DNA from: Macrotrachela quadricornifera
Taxonomy: Eukaryota; Rotifera; Eurotatoria; Philodinida; Philodinidae
Assembly (NCBI GenBank): GCA_022393335.1
Contig: JAJEKB010020594.1
Span: 471,739-535,738 of the forward strand
Reading direction: 5' to 3'
Length of the DNA stretch: 64,000 bases
Part shown: positions 11,236 through 20,818 of the stretch, one piece after another
Layout of the letters: each line of letters starts with the position of its first letter
Position numbering within the stretch: position 1 is the first letter of the stretch
Notes under the pieces: model-generated
Databases searched by the model: none
What the model was told of the DNA's origin: nothing
The model's input: only the letters and a program-made list of their open reading frames with translations
Translations under genes and position numbers: made by a program

Positions 11236-13450
11236 TTCAAAGGACTGGAGCGTATAAGAACACGAATCGGCTCATCCGTAAATTCATCGAAAATCCATAT
11301 GAAACGATGCAGAATGAGATGACGAATCTTTCTATCTCATTTTTATTTTATTTGGAACATCAATTAGTGGTTTCCATTGAACCATTCCAAACTTGATTTT
11401 AACTTAATTTTAACTGCAGAGCAATGTTGAATTAAGATAAAAAAGTAGCAAAGAGATGTGCTCGTAAGCTTGAAAATAGTCTCATTTGAAAGAGAATGAA
11501 ATTTTTCACAAGCCTGTATACACACCATCCTTAGAAAATAAATATAACTTAAACCAATGGGGCAAAAATGGTACTCTGCCACCATTTTGTACCCCCATAC
11601 CGATATTCACACTACAGAGATCAACAAAAATCTCTTTACAATGGAATTTTAACTAAAAGGTTCGATGTAGTTTTTCGCGGGCTACAAAATGGCATAGTTG
11701 CCATGTCTTGATTTTTCTGGCCGAAAATTTTCACAAAGCATAAGCTACGAAAATGAGTGGATAAATAGTAACCAAATACTAAAGTCATCCCTGAGGATTC
11801 ATTAAATTCCTCTTACTATGAGGTTTGATCTATATGGTTCGATGCAGTTTTTCAGGGGCTAGACAATGGTATAGTTACGATGTCGTGTTTTTTCTGGTCA
11901 AAGTTTCATTAGGGACAAACTGTATGGAACTACTATGTAATACCCGATTAAGTTGTAATATTTGAATTTGTAAAGCTTGTTAGGTAACGTGAAAGAAGAA
12001 TATATTAATAAATAAGGCAAAATGAACGATGGACACTAGCGTGAATGGAAGAAATTCCAAGTGTTTGACGAGGGAACCTCTCGAGGTGTTAAATCAATTT
12101 TGGTTTGATACTATAGCCGTTGCATAGAGGGTGAAACTTTGCCCAATTAAAGATCTCTACTAGATTAGATATCATGCGAAATTTTGAGACCTTTAGTGCA
12201 CACCGTTCGTGAAATACTAGGTCGTGAAGCGCGAGCGTCCTACATATAGGAGCCAAAGGTATTTTGACTCGTTTATAGTTCACAAAAGGTTTGTGATAAA
12301 GATTTGAAATGTTGTATGATATCTACTCTAGTACCCCTGGAGGGGTTCCCTCGTGAGCTTTCGTCACTTTCAATTTAGTTGGTGCCAGTACTAGTTGTAT
12401 ATACTAGCATCGTGATCTGATATATATCTCTATAGATTTAACGATATACGTTGTTTATCTCCATATGCAGCCAGATTTGTAAAGAACAATATACATATAT
12501 ATGAATGTATATGCTTCTGGCCTTTGTCACACAGACGTACAGCAAAGAAAAATGAGCAAGAGAAAAAGATGAATAAGGGAAACTTGAAAAAATCATAGAA
12601 ATCTTACCGAACATCTTCATATTTTAATGAGCATATCGTTGTGACCAAGCTCATTTTGACATAGCCCTCAAGGACTGAACTTCATTACTATATTGCAAAA
12701 AGTTCTAACCATCTAACACAACATTATACAGAACTACACGATACAATATTCTATTTTGAAAACTCTGTTCTGCCTCAAAATTATCGCAAGAAAACTCAAA
12801 TCATGGTAACTACACGATTTTGTGGCGCGTGAAAAATTGCATCGAACTATATGGATCCAACTTCATTGTAAGAGGATTTTTATGGATCCTCAGAGATGAC
12901 TTTAGTATTTGGGTAGTATTTATATACTCATTTTGGACAGTTTGGTCTTTGTGAAAATTTTTGGCCAGAAAAATCAAGACATGGCAACTATGCCATTTTG
13001 TAGCCCGCGAAAAACTACATCGAACCTTTTAGTTAAAATTTCATTGTAAAGAGATTTTTGTTGATCTTTGTAGTGTGAATATCGGTATGGGGGCACAAAA
13101 TGATGGTAGGAGTACCATTTTTGCCCCATTGGTTTAAGTTATATTCATTTTCTATGAATGGTGTATATACAGGCTTGTACAGAATTTCATTCTCTTTCAA
13201 ATGAGACTATTTTCAAGCTTACGAGCACATCTTTATGCTACTTTTTTGTCTTAATTCAACATTGCTCTGCAGTAAAAATTAAGTTAAAATCAAGTTTGGA
13301 ATGGTCCAATGGAAACCACTAATTGATGTTCCAAATGAAATAAAAATGAGATAGAAAGATTCGCCGTCTCATTCTGCATCGTTTCATATGGATCTTCGAT
13401 GAATTCAAGGATGGGCCGATTTGTGTTCTTATACGCCCCCGTCCTTTGAA
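11236..13450. mobile_element. Foldback element with ~670-bp arms, about 2.2 kb
   Basis: Left arm 11236 to about 11905 and right arm about 12790-13450 are inverted copies, with mirrored blocks such as CGTATAAGAACAC, GAAACGATGCAGAATGAGA, CAACATTGCTCTGCAG and CATCGAACCTTTTAGT. The ~880-bp centre is unique apart from a nested inverted repeat (12067-12357). The plus-strand frame 11085-11396 runs into the left arm, and the same frame is largely kept in the mirrored right arm, so the arms may contain captured coding sequence of unknown identity. The right end abuts the truncated mariner transposase. Confidence 0.75.
12067..12357. mobile_element. Short-TIR element nested in the foldback centre
   Basis: The end GACGAGGGAACCTCTCGAGG matches in reverse complement CTGGAGGGGTTCCCTCGTGAG at 12337-12357, with about two differences. 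The interior (about 250 bp) is non-coding and not strongly palindromic. Confidence 0.55.
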
Positions 13451-13912
13451 TCAAAAAATTTATTTTCTATATTCTTTAAATCAAATGGTTCTGTTCTTAT
13501 ACATTGTGTTGATAAAGGCAAGCCTATAGACCACAACTATTATATAGAAAATTGCCTTAAGCCTGTTATCAAAGAAATATGGAAACAAAGAAAGTCATCA
13601 GGTACAAATGGTATAAAATTGCTTCACGACAATGCTCGATCCCATACTCATTAAGATATTATTAACTATTTAACAGAAGAAGGTATCAATGTAATGCCGC
13701 ACCTACCATACTCACTTGACCTTGCACCATGTGATTATTGGCTAAATGATTACATCAAGATTCATTTAACTGATCAAGCAAATGAAAAATCTTAACTCGT
13801 GCAATAACCAAGATAGTGAAAAATATTTCAGAAGAAGAGTTTAAAAAAACTTTTGACAAATTATTGGAAAGAATGAAACTTTGTATAAATAATCATGGCG
13901 ACTATCTTGAAC

Positions 13913-16900
13913 GGGATTCCGGAACTTTCACCAATTGGCGAATTTCCAACAGATATACTGATGAATATTCAGCGTGTATATTGACGAGAGTCGAATAGAA
14001 TTTGATTCCTTCAACTGAGACAGTCATATTCTGCATTATATATGGAAAGCATGCTCAGTACCATATAAATATACTGTGAATGATTCAGTTAGAAGTCGTT
14101 CGAATACGATCATATCAATTTTTAACACTACAAGATAAACTGGAAAAGGTATGCTTAATAATATAATGCCAATAAAAATGAAGTTGAGAGAAAAATCAAC
14201 ATATGAAACTTGAATAAAATAAATAAAAAATCGAATAATCATTTATTCACCAACTGGTGATTCATTGGATGTTGAATCAGATGAGTTTGATGTTGATATA
14301 ACGTTTTTCTTTTTTTTTTCCTCTGTTACCTCGACAAACCGGATCACCAACAAGGTAAGCAAAAGATGTTAATGTTGCTTCAAAAGATTTTTGTTTTGAA
14401 CACAATAAACTTTATAGCTTTTTTACTTATTTACTTTTACGTTCTGCTGCTTAAGTAGTTTTTGTTGGTTTCGTAGATGAAAAACCAAGATCAGTTTGCA
14501 CCATGCGATGAGATATAACAGTTTCTTCTTGTTTCAAACATTGGATAAATCTCCATAAGTTGGGATGTGGTTGAACAACTCTTGAAAAAAAACGTCGATT
14601 TAATGCTAAAATTAGATCATTAAAATATAGGTAACTCACTCACACATATTCCTATAAAGATCATCATGAAGTCTTTTCTTACATTCAGCGAAATTATTTG
14701 TACGCCAATTGCTGTCAGATACTGACCACATTTTTGGTTTAGAATTTTTAAACCATTGTTTTTCAAAATAACCTAAAAATGCTCCCAATTTATCTGCTTC
14801 AGGCGATACGCGAAGTTTTCTTTTCAATAGTTTAAATCCATCTGGAATATGTTCAATAGGTAGAAGAGCCAATCCCATAAATGTACGTATTAAATGACGT
14901 AATTCTGGATCGTTTTCATATAGTTTCATCAAGCCAATCTCTTGAATATTTCGATAGCAAGCTTGACACATGTGGAACTAGCATCCAATTATATTTGTAT
15001 CAGATAACTAAGTCATATTAACACACGAATAAATATTTTTCAATGCTATGATATATTGTAAAAAAATTACATACTTCTGTTTGAACAGCATTAATAAATG
15101 CTCTTTCGAAATCACAAACAATTGTAGTTGGTTTTAAATCAATGCCTTTTTTACCACCTATTCTTTTCAAACATCGGAAAATCGCTTCATACGTTTCTTG
15201 TTTTCTATTTGATGTTAGTATAAAACAAACAGGAATGGCTAAAGATAATGAGAAAATGAACTGAAAAAACATTTTATTTATCATTGGCAACGTTATCGCA
15301 TACAGAGCGAACATATCTCTCCTCTTCTCTCTTATTTTATTTAATTCATATGCATTCTTTCATCTCTTCAGCCTGTACACATAGATATACGTATATATCA
15401 TGTTTGTTTCTGTGTCATTTTCTTACTGTTCTCTCTTATATCTTCATTCCATTAATTGGAAAGAAAAAGAAAATTTATACCTTCGCCATTTTGCATCCCA
15501 TGTAATATATATAGCTGCTCGAATAACTTCGGTGAAACCTTGAAAGTGCCATCAGCAAATAATACATTTGAATCATATAAGATATTTAACTGTTCTTCGG
15601 AAGCAAATATCATCAGACGACCTTCATAAATAGTTTTTCGCTTATCATAGATGAAAGATTTTTGATGTGAGTAAGTTTCTTGATAAACTGGTGGTACGAG
15701 AAACTTTTGATTGTGCAGTATGGGTGGTAATGATTTTCTTCTTAATTTATGCAGACCAGATTCTAATGAATAAAAGTTAGAAGGCGAAATTGCATTATAC
15801 AAAGAGAACTAATTTATGCACCTATTTGAGCCGGCAGAGGCATCATTCGTTTTTCTTCGACTGATAGATTTGCTTTCCTATATTCTTCCTCAACTATGAT
15901 TTTGATTGATATATATTCATCAATAACACGATGTTTAATTTTGTTTAATATATCACGTTTTCGTGTTTCACATGTATCAAATGGATGACAATGGAATATA
16001 CCGTTTCAGTGACTAAATTGTCCTGTTTGTTTCGAAATATGAATAACGGCTTTGCAATTCTCATTTCTTCGAGCACAGTGCCATCCTGTCGCTTCTTTCA
16101 CCGTACTCATGTAAAGATACGCAAAGCCACTCATGAAAACCATTTTTCCACCTCGTGTTGATGTACCTGTTGTTATTTCTCCTTTGATGACTGGTACATT
16201 CATAAAATCATCTGAGTCTCCTGTGAATATTTCATGTTTATCGTTGTTTGATGATTCTAATAGTATCATAGAATGATTATCATCATTCTTTGTTGGTGAT
16301 CTTGCTGGAGAAACTGAAACCATTAGTGGCGATGAAGTTGCTAGTTCAACTGTTGTATCGTCTTTTTTTTAATATCACATCTTCATGAAGTTGTTTATGA
16401 ATACCTTCAGGTATAAGTACATCATCTGGAGTTGTCGACCGTGGTTGAAGTAGAGGACATATTTGAAATTCAACATAACCTATATTCTGTTGTACTTGAG
16501 CTTGTTTACGTTTTTGCTTTGATGAATATTTACAAGTTGTTTTAGCAGTTGATGTTGTTTGATCTTGTGAATGAATTAAATCTGTGTTAGCCTGCGATCT
16601 TAATACTGCTGCACGAGTAGTAACAGGCATTTGATTAACAATAGCTATCTGAAAAGCTAGAAATCATATCATATATAGTAAACTTCTTACCAATGTATTG
16701 TACTTCATACTTGTTAGCACGCAAATGGTATTAGATTTATTTTGAATAAATCTAAAACTAGAAATAAAAATCTTGATCATGTCATTTCCAACAATTTTCT
16801 TAGCATGTATTTATTACCGATCTCTCCGATCAATACCACCATCAGTTTTCAATCGCCAAATATCTGAAGGATTTACTGAGGCAAGTCCAATGGAAATTCG

Positions 16901-16925
16901 TCAATTGACGAACTTCCGGTAACCC
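13913..16925 (-). mobile_element. Complete MULE (Mutator-like) DNA transposon, 3.0 kb
   Basis: The ends are inverted repeats of about 35 bp: the left begins GGGATTCCGGAACTTTCACC, and the reverse complement of the right end begins GGGTTACCGGAAGTTCGTCA. Flanks are an 8-bp near-duplication, TCTTGAAC (13905-13912) and TTTTGAAC (16926-16933), consistent with the 8-10 bp typical of Mutator-like elements. The host sequence is a mariner transposase gene whose last codons resume after the element. The internal transposase lies on the minus strand. Confidence 0.85.
14451..16630 (-). pseudogene. MULE transposase with FLYWCH zinc finger, disrupted
   Basis: Reading from ATG 16630 leftward: a basic N-terminus (MPVTTRAAVLRS...); a frameshift at the A-run near 16372-16380 after EDVILKK; then a FLYWCH-type finger (GFAYLYMSTVKEATGWHCAR, Cys, FSH) where the expected Trp after FSH is a TGA (near 16008). 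The frame goes on to LPAQIG, and a further frameshift near 15805 leads into the MULE core with LFADGTFKVSP (first Asp) and, after a real 242-bp intron (15239-15480, GTATAA...TTTAG), IVCDFERAF (second acidic site). Another intron precedes IIGC-stop-FHMCQACYRN, where the aromatic residue expected before FHMCQ is TAG (14974-14976). The C-terminus continues through KMWSVSDSNWRTNNFAE to QPHPNLWRFIQ and a stop at 14451. At least four lesions make it inactive. Confidence 0.85.
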
Positions 16926-16986
16926 TTTTGAACATTTAATAAAATAAAACTTGAACTTTCTCTTTATCTTTATATTTTTTTTTTAA

Positions 16987-19188
16987 GGAAGTGGCTATGT
17001 GCACTCGGATATGTATAAGCAACAAATTACTGAATATTAAGTTATACTATGGCTTAATACGTATCTGTTTATTAATATAAACTAAATATTTTAACTTATT
17101 AATGAGTTTACTTTATTATTTCTTTATCAAATTCAAATAAAGTACAAATCAAATGGCGTCATTTCAGGCGTATAGAAAAAAAGTTAATACAAATAAGGAC
17201 CAACTAATTGAAGAAAAGTTCTAGCGCTTCCTTCGAGGGCGGCGCAAAGAGGCCAGGGCAGGGGGCGTAGTATCGAAAACAGAGAAGCATCAAAAATTTT
17301 TTTTCCTGAATTGATTTCTGAAAAATCTCCCGCATGTTTCCCGAAAAACCAAAACTGAAGACCTTTTTTTGCTTTTCACCTTGATATTTCAAGAGAACTT
17401 CGTATATCCTGATCTGATTTTCAAGTCCGAGATCGGCGAAATCGTACCTCTCGAGGGGAGGACACAGGTAAGTTCCAAACGGGAGACACGGAAGTCCAAA
17501 ACCGGAGAATATCAGTCATATTTTTCCAAACACAGGGGGGTATCCTCTCACAAGCCCCCTCTGCTTGCGATGCCGCTGGCTTCCTCTCTTACATTTCGAA
17601 GAAAATATTTCATTCTTTTATTATTTTCAATTCATTGAACGAAAATTATATCACGTAGTACTATTCTTCTCTATTAAATGTACTTTTTTTCTGTTCAAAA
17701 AATTATAAAACAAAAGATTCTATTTCTTTCTGGATAATTGGCTTATAAAATAGGAGATCGAAAAATATAGAGTCAATTTGCTTGGAGTGTGAGAAGTACG
17801 CTTTATTAAAATAAATTAATCTCCATCTTAATCATTTCTGTATTGAGAGTTATTGGTACCTCTATAAATAAAAAAAATGAAGTGATAACTTTTGGAATAA
17901 AAGGAGTAATTTAATATAGTCAGATTTATAATACTAAATAAATATTATTGCACTCATTCTTAGCATCTATTATAAAGTCTGTCAAGCTCTTATACATAAA
18001 TCTAAGTCTTTATTTGTGTTCAAAGATATAATCATACTAGTCTGTTAGTGTTGGCTCTAGATTTAATACTCAAAAATGAATAAGTAGCTCAGTACAATTA
18101 TTCCGCCACAAAAACATAGAAACATGAAGATTTTCCCCAAAAAATATAACTATAAACTTAATAAGAAATGAATTCTATTTGTGATTCGTTTAGTGCTACA
18201 ACATGGTTAACTCTTCCTCATATATTTAGTTTTTGAATTATTACATATTCAATTTCTAAATATTAATGGTTTGTGTATTCCTATACAAATAAAACTATAC
18301 AGAGATTCAGTAGAGAGCTAGATTTTCATTTCTAATGTAAATAATAATTGCTGACTAATAATTTCAAATTTGCATTATAATAATATTTGAAAAGTTTTTG
18401 TTTCATTAAGTTGTTCAACAGGAACCAATAAAGGAATTTTTTTAGGACATCTATTACTTGATAAACAAAAAGTGTTGCTTTCATTTAGAAACATACAGCG
18501 TAAAATTCACGATATCGATTATCCATTATTTTCACTCACTTTTGCTACTTTTCTTTCTTATGTAGATATTTCATCTATACTGTTATATAATTTGATTTGT
18601 ACTTAATTTGAATTTTATAAAAATAATGATAAAGTAAAATCATTAATAAGTTAAAATATTTAATTTATTTTAATAATCAAATACACATAAGGTCATAGTA
18701 TAACTTCCCAGGTCGATGAATACGCAATTCGTATAGATCGTGTTTCGCCGTATTTTGGCGTATTACCTGTCTCAGTATTACGATCGTATTTCTCCGTGTC
18801 GTATACGAAGGTATACAGTCGTTTCCCATTGAGAACGGTGTTAGTAAATGGATCGTTTTAGGTTGTGAACGACCTATAACTGACAAAGTGTAAGGTGGTA
18901 TCTACAATGATGATTACAATCATTTCCTTGTGTCTGTAAATGATCGTATTTCTCTGTAAACGATACAGAGAAATACGGTCACGACAGTCGTATACGGTCC
19001 GTATATGGTCGTTTACGGCAGACCATGTTTGACCTGGGTTAATGTTCAGTAATTTATTGCTTATACATATTCGAGTGCACATAGCCGGCTGACTATGTAC
19101 ACTCGAGTGCATATAGCCAGTCAGCTATGTGCACTCGAGTACACATAGCCAGTCGGCTATGTACACTTAAGTGTACATAGCCACTTCC
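16987..19188. mobile_element. TIR element of 2.2 kb without a transposase
   Basis: The left end GGAAGTGGCTATGTGCACTC and the reverse complement of the right end, GGAAGTGGCTATGTACACTT, are terminal inverted repeats. A 9-bp duplication TTTTTTTAA flanks both ends; its low complexity makes it weaker evidence. The interior is AT-rich and non-coding except for a GC-richer island at 17215-17600 and a tract of CGTATTTCTCTGT/ACGGTCGT motifs at 18700-19020. It is probably non-autonomous; a 9-bp duplication would suit a Mutator-type transposase. Confidence 0.7.
19066..19188. repeat. Subterminal palindromic tandem repeats of the 2.2-kb element
   Basis: About three to four copies of a ~37-bp unit that alternates ACATAGCC and GGCTATGT around CTCGAG or CTTAAG. 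Each copy is itself a dyad containing the terminal GGCTATGTGCACT motif. Such arrays often serve as transposase binding sites; here that is an inference. The left end has only one copy. Confidence 0.7.
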
Positions 19189-19570
19189 TTTTTTTAATAA
19201 TCTTAGAACTTTTGGTCAGCCCTAAGTAGTATCGATTTTCAAATATTTGTGTTTATACATAAATATTTGAGAAACATTTCAAGTGGTTATTCGTTAAGCA
19301 TAAACGTTTTTAATTCATGTACAAATATAGATAGAACAGTGTGCACCTTTACTTTACTTTACATGAATCATACCTTATGTATATGTTTTTTTTTGTGCCC
19401 ACAACTAATAAATATTTGTGTAACATGAAAACTTCCATGGGAGTGACAAAAAAAATTATGCAAATAATAATAAAAAAATCTATGGAAGTGATGATACTAT
19501 ATATGCGACATACTCGTATGCCAAATATTCATTCGAATCTATTCTCACTATCACTGAATCAACGACGGTC

Positions 19571-20818
19571 ATGTTGTATGCACGCACTCGTCTGCTGTTT
19601 CTTTTGGTTGTCATCAACAATATCTACCATGTTCACGGCGACTTTAACAAACGAGAAAAAAATAGACTACATCATATGTTAGAAGAATTGCTCATCGAAC
19701 GGCGTCAAGCCTGCCCTGATTCAAGCATGTGTAGATCGAAATGGGACTATTGTGGGTACGGACCCGCCTACTGTGGTGATGGTTGTAAAGCAGGACCCTG
19801 CTCAAATGTTGGTAGTGTTATCCCTAATAACGGGGATATTATTAACGAGCAGAATTTTGCCTGTACATTCAACACCATTGATGCTGGTACGAGGACCGAT
19901 CGGCTCAATGGCCTAAAACAGTCGGGATGGAAGCCGACGAACACAGAAGAAGCAGCTGTTTTTCTCGCTCACGTCTTTCATGAGACAGATGGACTGAAAA
20001 CTGTACGCGAATATTGTGCACCAGGTTAGTTTTAATCAGGAACAGCAGACCTCTTTTTAATTTTCTCCGTCAAATATTTGATTTTGTTTTGACCCGTATA
20101 TTAGTAAAACTATATAATTGGTCCCTATGTCAGATAATTTAATCGCACCTTTGCGAGTTGCAATCACAAAATAGACGATAGTTTCCAGTAATTTGAATAT
20201 ACATCCCAGTATTCAGTCAGGCATGAAGGCAAACGAACAACAGTTTATCCTTTTTACTACGTATTAAGCTTGATTAAGGAAGAAGAAATAAGCGAATACT
20301 CTATACAAGATAAAAATGTCACGTCATAGATTTCTATATAAAGCAAAATAGTCATTGCTTGTATGATCTTGTTACTAAAGCTTGATTTGATAAATCTTAA
20401 GCACAGAGATGACCTCTAACTCTTTTTAGGCTGTGGTTCACACTATGCTGGATCCTGGTGCGCAATACAGGGGAAACCAGGTAAGTTGTACTATGGCCGT
20501 GGTTGGTTTCAACTTTCTTGGCCCTGTAACTACTATGCGGCTGGAAATTCCATGGGCCTAGATCTGCTTAGCAATCCAGATTTGGTCGAGCAACGACAGG
20601 ATGTGGCCGTGAAAACCGCTATCTGGTTCTACAAGGCAAATAACATGGAAGGTCCGGCTCGTCAAGGTGACTTTGCAGCTACTACTCGAATAATCAACGG
20701 AGCGCTGGAGTGTAATGGAGGTCCTGGAGCTACCAATCAACAGCAACGGGTGGCAAGTTATAGACGTATTCGAGAGTGTTTCGGGCTCGGAGCACCGAGC
20801 AAAAATCCAACATGTTAA
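19571..20818 (+). CDS. Secreted GH19 chitinase with hevein-type chitin-binding domain
   Basis: GH19 enzymes hydrolyse chitin by an inverting mechanism. Two exons, 19571-20024 and 20430-20818, with a 405-bp GT-AG intron, give 280 residues. Residues 1-23 form a signal peptide ending near HVHG. Residues 48-77 are Cys-rich (CRSKWDYCGYGPAYCGDGC), matching a type-1 chitin-binding (CBM18) fold. The catalytic domain begins near residue 97; HET at 137-139 holds the acid Glu138, and Glu147 in VREYC is a candidate second Glu. YYGRGWFQLSWPCNYY (172-187) is the classic GH19 substrate-cleft motif, and the C-terminal NGGPGATNQQQR segment also fits. The intron falls between the two active-site blocks. The short loop after HET resembles bacterial or invertebrate rather than plant class I enzymes. 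No lesion is seen. A role in digestion, egg or cuticle remodelling or defence is possible. Confidence 0.9.

Larger units (their letters stand above)
13447..19226 (+). pseudogene. mariner (DD34D) transposase relic, split by two later insertions
   Basis: Mariner transposases cut and paste TA-flanked elements using a DD34D catalytic triad. The sequence from about 13447 reads NLFSIFFKSNGSVLIH, then LLHDNARSH and, exactly 34 residues after that Asp, APCDYWL; this is the second and third catalytic Asp. The first Asp and the whole N-terminal half are missing, cut at the foldback boundary near 13450. An in-frame TAA follows the HDN motif (13652) and a frameshift near 13795 precedes the tail EEEFKKTFDKLLERMKLCIN. 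After GDYLE the frame is broken by the MULE at 13913. Skipping it, the next bases after the target duplication (from 16934) complete HLIK and a stop. A second element (16987-19188) splits the 3' flank, and the putative 3' terminal repeat TTTTGGTCAGCCCTAA lies at 19210-19225. Confidence 0.85.
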
